Below, in pieces: positions 1-10,272 of a stretch of DNA of 64,000 bases. The DNA is from Pelagimonas sp. (lineage in GTDB: Bacteria > Pseudomonadota > Alphaproteobacteria > Rhodobacterales > Rhodobacteraceae), in assembly GCA_025210345.1 (NCBI GenBank), contig JAOARX010000027.1:1-64000 (forward strand), written 5' to 3'. Both the position numbers and the translations under genes were made by a program. Below the pieces are notes generated by a model, which worked only from the letters and a program-made list of their open reading frames with translations, searched no databases and had not been told where the DNA came from. The first letter of the stretch is position 1. Each line of letters starts with the position of its first letter.

Positions 1-1
1 C

Positions 2-469
2 AGCACCACCGTTGGTGCTCCGCTGGTTGCGGGTGCTGCGGTTCAGGCCGAAGTCATCGACCAGATCAAAGGTGACAAGGTCATCAACTTCGTCAAGCGC
101 CGTCGTAAGCACAGCTCGCAGCGCACCAAAGGCCACCGCCAGCAGCTGACCCTGCTGCGCGTGACCGAAATCCTGTCCGCAGGTGGCGACGCAACCGGCG
201 TCAAAGCTGCTGTTGGCGCAGGGTCGGTTTCGGCACCTGCGGCTGCGAAAGCCGCTGCACCGAAGGCCGCCCCCAAGGCAGAGGCGCCCGCCGCTGCCGC
301 GGAAGGTGACGACCTGACCAAGATCAACGGTGTCGGCCCCGCCGCTGCCAAGAAGCTGGTCGAAGCCGGCATCACCACATTCGCTCAGCTGGCCGCTGTC
401 GACGCCGAGACGTTCGAAGGCACCAAGGTCAAGCCCGAGTGGGTCGAACAGGCCAAAGAGCTGGTCTAA
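2..469 (+). CDS. rplU: 50S ribosomal protein L21 (5' truncated) with C-terminal helix-hairpin-helix extension
   Basis: The reading frame is open from base 2, so the start lies outside the window; 155 codons remain. The L21 signature is visible in the basic run KRRRKHSSQRTKGHRQQ, encoded around positions 89-139. L21 sits in the 50S subunit and contacts 23S rRNA. The L21 core ends near position 172. After it come an Ala/Pro/Lys-rich low-complexity linker (about 175-310) and a helix-hairpin-helix-like domain (about 313-466) with INGVGPAAAKKLVEAGI. Typical L21 is about 100 aa, so this protein is clearly longer. It is followed after 18 bp by rpmA, the usual rplU-rpmA pair. Confidence 0.93.
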   Translation, partial: STTVGAPLVAGAAVQAEVIDQIKGDKVINFVKRRRKHSSQRTKGHRQQLTLLRVTEILSAGGDATGVKAAVGAGSVSAPAAAKAAAPKAAPKAEAPAAAAEGDDLTKINGVGPAAAKKLVEAGITTFAQLAAVDAETFEGTKVKPEWVEQAKELV

Positions 470-487
470 GGTTAAGGAGAGTAACTC

Positions 488-757
488 ATGGCACATAAAA
501 AAGCAGGCGGTTCCTCCCGTAACGGTCGCGACTCAGCCGGTCGCCGCCTTGGTGTGAAACTGTACGGTGGCCAGCGCGCCATCCCGGGCAATATCATTGT
601 GCGTCAGCGCGGCACCAAGTTCTGGCCGGGTGAAGGCGTGGGCATGGGCAAAGATCACACCATCTTTGCAACCGAAGAAGGCGCGGTTGAGTTCCGCAAA
701 GGCCTGAAGGGCCGAACCTTCATCTCGGTTATGCCCGTCGCAGAGGCTGCAGAGTAA
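488..757 (+). CDS. rpmA: 50S ribosomal protein L27
   Basis: 89 aa, normal length for L27, a 50S subunit protein at the peptidyl-transferase centre. The N terminus [16 protein letters not shown] is the classic L27 start and carries no Firmicutes-type cleavable extension. The start is preceded by AAGGAGAG at good spacing. It lies 18 bp after rplU, almost certainly co-transcribed, and a strong hairpin follows at 784-810. Confidence 0.98.
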   Translation: MAHKKAGGSSRNGRDSAGRRLGVKLYGGQRAIPGNIIVRQRGTKFWPGEGVGMGKDHTIFATEEGAVEFRKGLKGRTFISVMPVAEAAE

Positions 758-783
758 GCCGACCTTAAGGTCTAGATGACATG

Positions 784-814
784 AGGGGATCGGCGCACCG
801 CCGGTCCCCTTTCT
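784..814 (+). terminator. Rho-independent-type terminator after rplU-rpmA
   Basis: An 11-bp stem (784-794 with 800-810, one G-T pair) and a 5-nt loop, followed by a short T-containing run. It lies 27 bp beyond the rpmA stop. A second perfect inverted repeat follows immediately (815-841). Confidence 0.75.
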
Positions 815-841
815 GATTCATCTGTCTGAGATAGATGAATC
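815..841. repeat. Second inverted repeat downstream of rpmA
   Basis: A perfect 9-bp inverted repeat, GATTCATCT at 815-823 and AGATGAATC at 833-841, with a 9-nt spacer. It directly abuts the rpmA terminator. It could be a back-up terminator or an operator for the acetyltransferase gene at 936; the sequence alone does not decide. Confidence 0.5.
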
Positions 842-935
842 CTGTTTCGCTATGCGGCAACCGGGGGAGCGGCGGCCGTCATAGTTGCAATTTTCATTGG
901 CGTTTCTTTGCCAGATGCACACGAGGAGAGTGCAG

Positions 936-1475
936 ATGAGCGTGATGTCCATTTCTGTTGAGACCATTGCGGTGAACGACCGGTTTGACTTGCGCCCCAT
1001 TCGTGGGGCGGATGTCGGTCGGCTTGAGCATTACACCAGTGACGAACGTGTGGCGCGCATGACGCCCACGATCCCCCATCCGCTGCCGCCGGGTGCCGCC
1101 GAGGCCTATGTCGCCCGGGTGACCGCCGAGGATCGGCTTGAAGATGTCTGGGCCCTGGATGCCACCAAAAGTGGCGGGGATGAACTGGTGGGGGTGATCT
1201 CATTGGATCGCATCGACACCGATCAGGCTGAAATCCGCTATTGGATTGCGCCGGTCTATTGGAACACCGGCCACGCAAGTGATGCGGTCCGTGTCCTGGT
1301 CGAAGCCAATCCGATGGGGCATGCCACCATCTTTGCCAGCGTGTTTCAGGACAATCCGGCCTCGGCGCGGGTGCTGACCAATTGCGGGTTCGAATATATC
1401 GGCGATGCCGAAGAATTCTGTGTCGCGCGCAATGCCAAACTGGCGACCTGGACCTATCTGAAAAAGATGTCCTGA
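936..1475 (+). CDS. GNAT family N-acetyltransferase (RimJ/RimL-like)
   Basis: 179 aa from the ATG at 936, chosen because GAGGAG lies just upstream; an in-frame start at 885 has no such site. GNAT enzymes move an acetyl group from acetyl-CoA to an amine. The C-terminal half has the RimJ-type pattern DNPASARVLTNCGFEYIG, and YWIAPVYWNTGHASDAV fits the cofactor-binding region, though the pyrophosphate loop is degenerate. The substrate cannot be told. The gene lies between rpmA and obgE, where a GNAT gene is often found in this group. Confidence 0.8.
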   Translation: MSVMSISVETIAVNDRFDLRPIRGADVGRLEHYTSDERVARMTPTIPHPLPPGAAEAYVARVTAEDRLEDVWALDATKSGGDELVGVISLDRIDTDQAEIRYWIAPVYWNTGHASDAVRVLVEANPMGHATIFASVFQDNPASARVLTNCGFEYIGDAEEFCVARNAKLATWTYLKKMS

Positions 1476-1533
1476 CACTGTTCTTGCACAGCGGCTTCGG
1501 GTAGGTTTGTCCAAAACACATACGGGCAAAACC

Positions 1534-2514
1534 ATGCAGTTTTTCGAGTTGAAAGACGATGATCTTCAGGCGCACCGCCGCAAGATCCTGTTTGTTTTCA
1601 AAGGGCGCCTGCGTGGCAGCGGGTCGCGCTATATGCGCTGCGATCAACTGGCGGATTTCGTCAACACCCATCAAGGCACGCACTATCATGCGTCTGCGAT
1701 GGTGTTGCCCAAACCCGACGATCAACCCAAGCGCTGGAAACGCCTGTTGAAAGAGGCCGAGGGCGCAGTGGTGATCGCTCTCAAAGGCAGCTTGTCGATG
1801 CTGTCCGACGAAGCCCGCGAAGAGCTGCGCTCCAAGGCCCTGTGCCTGGCCATTGATCACGTGGACAGTTTTGGCGGCGGCGCGGTGTTTCAAACCGCCG
1901 ACCTGCATTTGGCCGCCTCACATGAGGCGCTGGGTTTCATGACCCGCAAATGCGACCGGATCGCCCGACGCGACGGGTTTGACGCGCCCCGCATTGCCCT
2001 GTTGGATCACCACGCCGACATGCGCGTCTTGCCCCAACCCCAGCCCGAGGGCACCGCCTTTCAACTGGCCTATCTGGGGGATCTTGCGAATACGTATATT
2101 CCCGATGTGGTCAAACCCTATATGCTTGAGTTTTCCGGCAGTGCGCAGGACAGTTTCGAAGCCGCCTTGCTAGAGATTGATCAGGCCCACATGCATTATT
2201 GCATGCGTTCTGAGAGTGACCTGCGCCAACCAAAGCCCTTTACAAAGGGCTTTATCGCGGCGCGCGCCGATCGCAATGTGATCGTCAGCCCCAGCGTGCC
2301 GGATGCGCTGCGGTTTCTGGGCGAGGACTATCCGTTTCTCACCCGCGACGACAGCGATGAAGCGATCTTTGAGGCGGTTGAACAGGCCGCTGGGCTGGTG
2401 GGCAGCCGGGAATGGAACGACGGGCTGGCGCGCATGCGGGCGATGCGTGAGGCGGTGATGCCGGACAAGATCACCCAACAACTGGCCGATATCCTCCAAC
2501 CCTACTTTGAATAG
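1534..2514 (+). CDS. Conserved hypothetical protein, possibly GT-B glycosyltransferase-like
   Basis: 326 aa from the ATG at 1534; a TTG at 1507 in the same frame is the alternative start. Neither has a strong ribosome-binding site. I do not recognise the family. The C-terminal third (KPFTKGFIAARADRNVIVSP, then LGEDYPFL) resembles the donor-side half of GT-B glycosyltransferases, where a 'same family, different donor' region precedes a terminal helix. There is no signal peptide or membrane segment, so it is probably cytosolic. It lies between the acetyltransferase and obgE on the same strand. The glycosyltransferase idea is inference only. Confidence 0.7.
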   Translation: MQFFELKDDDLQAHRRKILFVFKGRLRGSGSRYMRCDQLADFVNTHQGTHYHASAMVLPKPDDQPKRWKRLLKEAEGAVVIALKGSLSMLSDEAREELRSKALCLAIDHVDSFGGGAVFQTADLHLAASHEALGFMTRKCDRIARRDGFDAPRIALLDHHADMRVLPQPQPEGTAFQLAYLGDLANTYIPDVVKPYMLEFSGSAQDSFEAALLEIDQAHMHYCMRSESDLRQPKPFTKGFIAARADRNVIVSPSVPDALRFLGEDYPFLTRDDSDEAIFEAVEQAAGLVGSREWNDGLARMRAMREAVMPDKITQQLADILQPYFE

Positions 2515-2605
2515 ACCCGCGTTTGATCCAGCCCCTGCCAAGCGGCTTGTGGTTGTCATTTCCCATCCCGCACGTTAGACGAGCGGATGCCCTAGGCCAG
2601 CCTGA

Positions 2606-4770
<2,165 letters not shown>

Positions 4771-4799
4771 TTTTTCACTTTAGGCGCTTGCGCTCTGGC

Positions 4800-4821
4800 C
4801 TTCATCTCTTCAGAAATATCC
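4800..4821 (-). repeat. Intergenic repeat element, copy A (proB-proA gap)
   Basis: On the minus strand this reads GGATATTT-N4-AGAGATGAAG. A second copy with the same fixed 18 bases and the same 4-nt gap is at 43393-43414 on the plus strand. It lies in the only gap of the proBA pair, next to a small GCGC-TT-GCGC inverted repeat (4784-4793). Confidence 0.6.
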
Positions 4822-4852
4822 AAAATTCCAAACGCCAAAACAGGAGGCATCC

Positions 4853-6118
4853 ATGACGGATCACACCGACATCACCGCTTTGATGCAAGAACTCGGCGCG
4901 CAGGCCAAGGCCGCTGCCGCAGAACTGGCGTTTGCACCAGCTCCAGCAAAGCAACAGGCCCTTGAGGCCGCGGCCGATGCGGTCTGGGCCAACCGTGCCG
5001 ACATCATCGAAGCCAACGGCAAAGACATGGCCTTTGGCCGTGACAAGGGGCTGTCAGACGCCATGCTGGATCGCCTGATGCTGGACGAAGCCCGCATTCA
5101 AGGCATCGTCGATGGGCTGCGCGCCGTCGCGGTGCAGGACGATCCGGTGGGTCAGACCATGGAAGAATGGGACCGTCCCAGCGGGCTTCACATCAAACGC
5201 GTGCGCACACCCTTGGGTGTGGTTGGGGTGATCTATGAAAGCCGCCCGAATGTCACCGCAGATGCGGGCGCGCTGTGCCTTAAGGCCGGCAATGCCGTGA
5301 TCTTGCGCGGCGGATCGGAAAGCTTTCATTCCTCGGGTTCCATTCACGCCTGTCTGGTTCAGGGGCTTGAACAGGCGGGTCTGCCGAAAGCGGCCATTCA
5401 GCTGGTGCCGACCCGTGATCGGGCCGCTGTGTCCGAAATGCTGACCATGACCGATCATATCGACGTGATTGTGCCGCGTGGCGGCAAAGGCCTGGTTGGT
5501 TTGGTCCAGCGCGAAGCCCGCGTGCCTGTCTTTGCCCACCTCGAAGGCATCGTGCACATCTATATCGACAAGGCGGCTGACCCGGTCAAAGCCCTGAAGG
5601 TCGTGATGAACGCCAAGACCCGCCGCACAGGGATCTGCGGCGCGGCTGAATGCCTGCTGATTCACCGCGACGTGGTGGATACGATTGGCCAGGGGCTGGT
5701 GAAATCGCTGATTGACGCGGGGGTCGAAGTGCGCGCGGGGGAAATCCTGCAAGCCATCGAAGGCACCGAAGAGGCGATGCCGGACGATTGGGGCAAAGAG
5801 TATCTGGATATGATCATTGCCGCCAAGGTGGTCGATGACATTGATGCTGCGATTGCCCACATCCGCGCATACAGCTCGGACCACACCGATTGCATCATCA
5901 CCGAAGACGATGCCGCGTCGGATCGCTTTTTTGAGCGGGTCGACAGTGCGATCCTCATGCGCAACGCCTCGACGCAATTTGCCGATGGCGGAGAGTTCGG
6001 CATGGGTGCGGAAATCGGCATTGCCACCGGCAAGATGCACGCGCGCGGCCCGGTCGGGGCAACGCAGCTGACCAGCTTTAAATATCTGGTTGTCGGGGAC
6101 GGGACCACGCGGTCCTGA
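4853..6118 (+). CDS. proA: Gamma-glutamyl phosphate reductase
   Basis: 421 aa, normal length. It reduces glutamyl-5-phosphate with NADPH to glutamate semialdehyde, the second step of proline synthesis. The ALDH-like fold is evident from [22 protein letters not shown] and VPRGGKGL. The catalytic cysteine region is [13 protein letters not shown], and the end has the family hallmark [21 protein letters not shown]. The start at 4853 follows a clear AGGAGG. It pairs with proB just upstream; the short 82-bp gap suggests one operon. Confidence 0.98.
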   Translation: MTDHTDITALMQELGAQAKAAAAELAFAPAPAKQQALEAAADAVWANRADIIEANGKDMAFGRDKGLSDAMLDRLMLDEARIQGIVDGLRAVAVQDDPVGQTMEEWDRPSGLHIKRVRTPLGVVGVIYESRPNVTADAGALCLKAGNAVILRGGSESFHSSGSIHACLVQGLEQAGLPKAAIQLVPTRDRAAVSEMLTMTDHIDVIVPRGGKGLVGLVQREARVPVFAHLEGIVHIYIDKAADPVKALKVVMNAKTRRTGICGAAECLLIHRDVVDTIGQGLVKSLIDAGVEVRAGEILQAIEGTEEAMPDDWGKEYLDMIIAAKVVDDIDAAIAHIRAYSSDHTDCIITEDDAASDRFFERVDSAILMRNASTQFADGGEFGMGAEIGIATGKMHARGPVGATQLTSFKYLVVGDGTTRS

Positions 6119-6143
6119 CCCCGATAAATTTGCCGTAAGGTCG

Positions 6144-6758
6144 TTACGCGATTTTCACCGTTAGGGTGTTTTCTGAGTGGGTTACGAGGATTTTCTTATC
6201 CAGCTGCTCGCTCAGGATCGCCAATAGCAGGAATTGAACGGTCTTTGAGTGGGGCTCGGGCTCAGATTGCGCCGCGCCGTTCAAATGATCCCAAAGGGTG
6301 TCGTCCATCGTCAGGCGGCGCCCCTCGGCCCGGATGCTCCAGCCTGCGGCGTCCATGTCAATCTGCGCGCTGCCCCCCATGGGCAGGGCGCTTTCACAGC
6401 ACATCAGCGCAAGGAACGCCAGCTGCACCTCGGCGCGTGGCAAATCGCCTTGTGGTGACCAACCCACCGAGACCCGTCCACCCTTGGTCATGTCTTGCAG
6501 CACGGTTTGCACCTCACGCGATGACATCATCTGCGTGCTGGCCGCGCTGCCAAAGGCCACGCGGAAAAACTTGATCCGGGCGGCCGCATTTTGGCACGAT
6601 TCCTGGATCAGAGAAAACTCGGGTGAATCCCCCGCGACGCTCCCGGACAGTTCAACCAGTTCCAAACCGTTTTGAATCGCCCCAATAGGGCTGATAAGAT
6701 CGTGGCATAGCCGCGACCCGATGAGAGAGGCCAACCGGGCCTGCGTGGTGTCCGTCAT
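6144..6758 (-). CDS. chpT: Histidine phosphotransferase ChpT
   Basis: 204 aa. ChpT relays phosphate from the hybrid kinase CckA to CtrA and CpdR in the alphaproteobacterial cell-cycle and motility phosphorelay. The N terminus shows a DHp-like helix with His19 in RLCHDLISPIGAIQNGLEL, followed by a degenerate Bergerat-fold domain with no ATP-binding motifs, as expected for ChpT. It is transcribed divergently from the DUF3553 gene, with only 27 bp between the two starts, and converges on proA. cckA and ctrA are not in the window. Confidence 0.92.
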   Translation of the reverse strand: MTDTTQARLASLIGSRLCHDLISPIGAIQNGLELVELSGSVAGDSPEFSLIQESCQNAAARIKFFRVAFGSAASTQMMSSREVQTVLQDMTKGGRVSVGWSPQGDLPRAEVQLAFLALMCCESALPMGGSAQIDMDAAGWSIRAEGRRLTMDDTLWDHLNGAAQSEPEPHSKTVQFLLLAILSEQLDKKILVTHSENTLTVKIA

Positions 6759-6785
6759 GTCGTCAAACCTTGGGAGTCTTCATCA

Positions 6786-6968
6786 GTGAGTAATTTGAAT
6801 GCGATCCTTGAACCCGGCATGCTTGTGCGCCATCCGGACCAGCCAGAGTGGGGCGTGGGGCAGGTGCAATCCAATGCCGCCGGACGCGTCACGGTGAACT
6901 TCCGTGAAAACGGCAAGGTGGTGATTGATTCTGCCAAAGTGGTGCTGCTCCCGGTGTTCGATGGTTAA
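6786..6968 (+). CDS. DUF3553 domain protein
   Basis: 60 aa, starting at a GTG (6786). The sequence (LEPGMLVRHPDQPEWGVGQV, then VTVNFRENGKV) is a small beta-barrel of the DUF3553 type, related to CarD/Mfd RNA-polymerase-interacting and Tudor-like modules. The function is not established. It is cytosolic, with no membrane segment. It is divergent from chpT; this adjacency may mean a shared promoter region, but only 27 bp separate the starts. Confidence 0.85.
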   Translation: MSNLNAILEPGMLVRHPDQPEWGVGQVQSNAAGRVTVNFRENGKVVIDSAKVVLLPVFDG

Positions 6969-7083
6969 CGTATACTATTATAGGTTGCGAAGAGGTTAAC
7001 AACCCCTTGCGATTTCGACCAAAGGTTGCCCCCCGCGCACGCGCTGGGTATGAGCGGCGCAGGGGTAGTTTCGGGGCAGTTTG

Positions 7084-7842
7084 ATGGCGCAAGATCACAA
7101 CACTGGGTTCACCGTTGCTTTGGCGCGTGACCCGCAGGATATCAAGGCAGCACAGCGGTTGCGCTATGACGTCTTTGTCGATGAGCTTGGTGGCGACGGC
7201 CCGTTGGTGGATCACGACGCCCGGCTTGAAATCGACCGGTTCGACCCGTTCTTTGATCATCTCATGGTGCGGGACGACGCAACCGGACAGGTTGCCGGGG
7301 TGTACCGGTTGTTGCGCCAAGAGCAGGCCGATCAGGCCGGGCAATTCTATTCAGAAGATGAATATGATCTGACCCCCCTTCGTCAAAGCGGGCGTAAGCT
7401 GTTGGAATTGGGGCGGTCCTGCCTGCATGCGGATTATCGCGGCGGCGGGGCGATGTTTCATCTGTGGCAGGGGCTGGCGGCCTATGTTCTGGAACATGAG
7501 ATCGAGATCCTGTTCGGCTCTGCCAGTTTTCACGGCACGGATGTGCAGGCGCTGGCACAGCCATTGTCGCTGTTGCATCACCGACATCTTGCCCCACCAG
7601 AGCTGCGGGTCCGGGCGAAAATCTTTCAGGATATGAACCTGGTGCCGCAAGATCAGATTGACCGCCGCAAAGCGATGCTTGAGGTGCCCGCGCTGATCAA
7701 GGCGTATCTGCGCCTGGGTGGTGTCGTTGGCGATGGCGCCTATGTCGATCACACGTTCAACACCACTGACATATGCTTAATCATGGACACGGAACAGATG
7801 AACGCGCGTCAGCGCGACATGTACACAGGACGAGGAGCATGA
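7084..7842 (+). CDS. olsB: L-ornithine N-acyltransferase OlsB (acyl-ACP dependent)
   Basis: 252 aa. OlsB attaches a 3-hydroxyacyl chain from acyl-ACP to ornithine, the first step of ornithine-lipid synthesis. Family hallmarks are RLRYDVFVDELGG, GVYRLLR, LELGRSCLHADYRGG and LFGSASFHG. A TTG immediately precedes the ATG at 7084; I prefer the ATG. The stop overlaps the start of the next gene as ATGA (7839-7842), so olsB and olsA are translationally coupled. These lipids are phosphorus-free membrane lipids, often raised under phosphate limitation, but I see no clear Pho box in the 115-bp upstream gap. Confidence 0.93.
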   Translation: MAQDHNTGFTVALARDPQDIKAAQRLRYDVFVDELGGDGPLVDHDARLEIDRFDPFFDHLMVRDDATGQVAGVYRLLRQEQADQAGQFYSEDEYDLTPLRQSGRKLLELGRSCLHADYRGGGAMFHLWQGLAAYVLEHEIEILFGSASFHGTDVQALAQPLSLLHHRHLAPPELRVRAKIFQDMNLVPQDQIDRRKAMLEVPALIKAYLRLGGVVGDGAYVDHTFNTTDICLIMDTEQMNARQRDMYTGRGA

Positions 7843-8702
7843 GCATGCAGCCACCCGTTTGGGATCCCGCGACCACTGCCCCGGCCTATCGGGTGACCGG
7901 CCCTGGCTGGCTGCGCGTCGCGGTGCGCGCCCCGCTGATGGCGCTGGTCAATTTTGGCGGGCTTTTGCTGTTGTTGGCGCTGCGCGTGATCGAACGTCCG
8001 CTGTTTGGCGCAGCCCGGCCCATCACCCCCTATATCACCCAGGCGGTGTGCCGTTTGTCGTTGCGCATCATGAGGCTGCCAATGACCATCAAGGGAAAAC
8101 CCATGCGGGGCCAAGGGGTTGTGGTGGCCAACCATTCCTCGTGGCTGGACATTTATGTGCTGAACAGCCGCAAGAACATCTATTTCGTCTCCAAGGCCGA
8201 AGTGGCGAACTGGCCCGGGATCGGCTGGCTGGCGCGGGCCACGGGCACCGTGTTCATCAAGCGCGACCCGCGCGAAGCCAAGGCGCAGACCGCCTTGTTT
8301 CGGGAACGGCTGGGGCAGGGGCATCGGCTGTTGTTCTTCCCCGAAGGCACCTCGACGGATGCCACCCGCGTTTTGCCGTTCAAGCCAACCCTGTTTCAGG
8401 CGTTTTTTGACGAAAGCCTGCGCGATACGCTGCGGGTGCAGGCGGTGAGCGTGGTCTATCATGCCCCTATGGGCGAGGATGCGCGCTATTACGGCTGGTG
8501 GGGCGATATGGAGTTCGCCTCTTCGCTGCTCAAGATGCTGTCAACCCGGCGCCATGGGCGGATCGAACTGGTCTATCACGCTCCGGTCCGAGTGGATGAT
8601 TTCAGCGGTCGCAAACCCCTGGCGCTGGCCCTTGAGGCACAGGTGCGCCAAGGCATGGAAGCCGCGCGCGCCAAAGACCCTAGCGACCAGTCAGCGTCTT
8701 AA
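7839..8702 (+). CDS. olsA: Lyso-ornithine lipid O-acyltransferase (PlsC family)
   Basis: 287 aa from the ATG at 7839; a second ATG at 7845 has the better-spaced GAGGAG and is equally possible. It adds the second acyl chain to lyso-ornithine lipid at the inner membrane. PlsC motifs are intact: NHSSWLD (His99, Asp104), TVFIKRDPR, and FPEGTST (167-173). One hydrophobic segment lies near residues 31-50. It is coupled to olsB by a 4-bp overlap. Its 3' end overlaps the convergent ThiE-like gene by 23 bp. Confidence 0.92.
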   Translation: MSMQPPVWDPATTAPAYRVTGPGWLRVAVRAPLMALVNFGGLLLLLALRVIERPLFGAARPITPYITQAVCRLSLRIMRLPMTIKGKPMRGQGVVVANHSSWLDIYVLNSRKNIYFVSKAEVANWPGIGWLARATGTVFIKRDPREAKAQTALFRERLGQGHRLLFFPEGTSTDATRVLPFKPTLFQAFFDESLRDTLRVQAVSVVYHAPMGEDARYYGWWGDMEFASSLLKMLSTRRHGRIELVYHAPVRVDDFSGRKPLALALEAQVRQGMEAARAKDPSDQSAS

Positions 8703-9291
8703 GGGTCTCAAGCGGGTCTTCGGCGGTCCAGATTTCTTCCCCCACAGCGAAAAAATCGGTGACGGGGGACAACAGGGCGGCGCTTTCGCGGGTCAGGCCA
8801 CCTTCGGCCACCACGGGCAGTTCGATCATCTGGCTCCACCATTCGAACAGCGCGTAATCCGCCAGTTCACCATCCCCAAGCGATCCGCCCACCGGACCGA
8901 ATGATACATAATCCGCGCCCGCTTCGCCGGCATTCATGCCGTCGTGGCGCGATTGACCGCAATAGGCCCCCACGATCGCATCTGCGCCCAGTTCCTTGCG
9001 CGCGGCCCGCACGGATCGCGACCCGTCCAGCAAATGCACGCCGTCCAGACCCAACCGCTGCGCCAGCACCACATGCGTGTCGATCACAAGCGCCACATCC
9101 GCCTGATGCGCAACGACGCGGATCGCATCGGCGGCGCGGGTCAGGCGGTCTTCGTCGCGGGTGGCCAAGGACAGGCGCAGGCAGGCGATCTCGGTCCCGT
9201 TTAACACGCGCGCCAATTGATCCGGGAACCGGGCCAATTCGAACTCGGGCGGGGTCGAAAGATAGATCTGCGGCGCGTCGGCTTGGTCCAT
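8680..9291 (-). CDS. Thiamine-phosphate synthase-like (ThiE/TenI fold) protein
   Basis: 203 aa from the ATG at 9291 (AGGA 8 bp upstream); an in-frame TTG at 9309 is possible. The TIM-barrel pattern of ThiE/TenI is visible: VALVIDTHVVLAQRLGLDGVHLLDG, IVGAYCG, AGEAGADYVSFGPVGGS, PVVAEGG. ThiE joins the pyrimidine and thiazole halves of thiamine. However, the usual HLGQxD becomes HLLDGS, and the usual GPxFxTxTK becomes GPVGGSLGDGE, so pyrophosphate and thiazole-phosphate contacts look altered. No other thi gene is nearby. It may be a diverged ThiE or a TenI-like protein of unknown role. Confidence 0.75.
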   Translation of the reverse strand: MDQADAPQIYLSTPPEFELARFPDQLARVLNGTEIACLRLSLATRDEDRLTRAADAIRVVAHQADVALVIDTHVVLAQRLGLDGVHLLDGSRSVRAARKELGADAIVGAYCGQSRHDGMNAGEAGADYVSFGPVGGSLGDGELADYALFEWWSQMIELPVVAEGGLTRESAALLSPVTDFFAVGEEIWTAEDPLETLKTLTGR

Positions 9292-9439
9292 GGGGTCATC
9301 CTGTTGCAATCAAAGGCGTTCATAGCGCCCCCTGCGCCGCTTGACCATCGGTTTTGACAAAAGCGCCCGGTTTTCCCCTGAACCTGCTTGCCCTTGATCC
9401 GGCGGGGATTTAACCCATCTGAGATTTCAGGAGAATGTC

Positions 9440-10180
9440 ATGACCAAACCGGCGATCGTTCTGGTGCGCCCCCAGATGGGCGAAAACATTGGTGCTGCGG
9501 CCCGCGCCATGTGGAATTTCGGGCTGGATCACATGCGCATCGTCGCGCCGCGCGACGGTTGGCCCAATGAGAAAGCCGTGGCCATGTCCAGTGGCGCCGG
9601 GCGTCTGCTGGATGAGGCCCTGCTGACCGATGATCTGCCTGCGGCGCTGTCTGATTGCACCTATGTGATGGCGACCACCGCGCGCCCCCGGGATCTGACC
9701 AAGACCGTTTTCACCCCGGAAGAAGCCATGCGCGAAGCCCAGGCGCGCATTGCGGGAGGACAAAAGGTGGCGATCCTGTTTGGACCTGAACGCGCGGGCC
9801 TTGAGAACGAAGACATCGCCCATGCCAATGCGATCATTTCAGTGCCGGTGAACCCGAAATTCGCCTCACTGAACCTGGGTCAATGCGTGCTGCTGTGTTC
9901 TTATGAATGGATGCGTCTGCAAACCACGCAAGAGGGCCGGGTCGAAGCGATGGCAGGCACGGATTGGGCCACCGGCGAAGAGGTCGAACATCTTGCCCGT
10001 CACTATGAGGATCGGATGCAGGACGCAGGCTTTTTCTTTCCGGACCACAAAGCGGACAGCATGAAGCTCAACCTGCGCAATATGTGGAGCCGCCTGCCGC
10101 TGACCCGTGCGGATGTGCAGATGCTGCATGGGATGATGCGTCAGATGGTACGCTGGCGCGCGCGGGGGCGGGATGAGTAA
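9440..10180 (+). CDS. trmJ: tRNA (cytidine/uridine-2'-O-)-methyltransferase TrmJ
   Basis: 246 aa SPOUT-class enzyme that 2'-O-methylates position 32 in the tRNA anticodon loop using S-adenosylmethionine. Visible SpoU motifs are RPQMGENIGAAARAMWNFG near the N terminus, ILFGPERAGLENEDI, and the knot region VPVNPKFASLNLGQCVLL. The length and C-terminal helical tail fit TrmJ rather than the shorter TrmL. The start at 9440 has AGGAG upstream. It is divergent from the ThiE-like gene across about 148 bp. Confidence 0.93.
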   Translation: MTKPAIVLVRPQMGENIGAAARAMWNFGLDHMRIVAPRDGWPNEKAVAMSSGAGRLLDEALLTDDLPAALSDCTYVMATTARPRDLTKTVFTPEEAMREAQARIAGGQKVAILFGPERAGLENEDIAHANAIISVPVNPKFASLNLGQCVLLCSYEWMRLQTTQEGRVEAMAGTDWATGEEVEHLARHYEDRMQDAGFFFPDHKADSMKLNLRNMWSRLPLTRADVQMLHGMMRQMVRWRARGRDE

Positions 10181-10272
10181 TCTACAGGCAAGACGGCTGA
10201 ATCCCTGAGCTTGAGGGGTTCCCATATTAGTTGACTGCTGGCCCGATGGCCCGGCCCCGATCGGAGAATTCC

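Noticed and set aside
850-1908. 352-codon minus-strand open frame across the acetyltransferase and the GT-like gene
   Set aside because: It is antisense to two better-supported genes and its translation is rich in His, Arg, Pro and Gln as expected of a shadow frame in GC-rich DNA.
6962-6971. CGTTAACCAT on the minus strand, similar to a CtrA half-site, next to chpT and olsB
   Set aside because: It overlaps the stop codon of the DUF3553 gene, only one half-site is present and there is no properly spaced second TTAA, so chance is likely.
10200-10220. Imperfect hairpin AATCCCT/AGGGGTT between trmJ and ctaA
   Set aside because: The stem is short with a G-T pair and no T-run, so a terminator cannot be supported.
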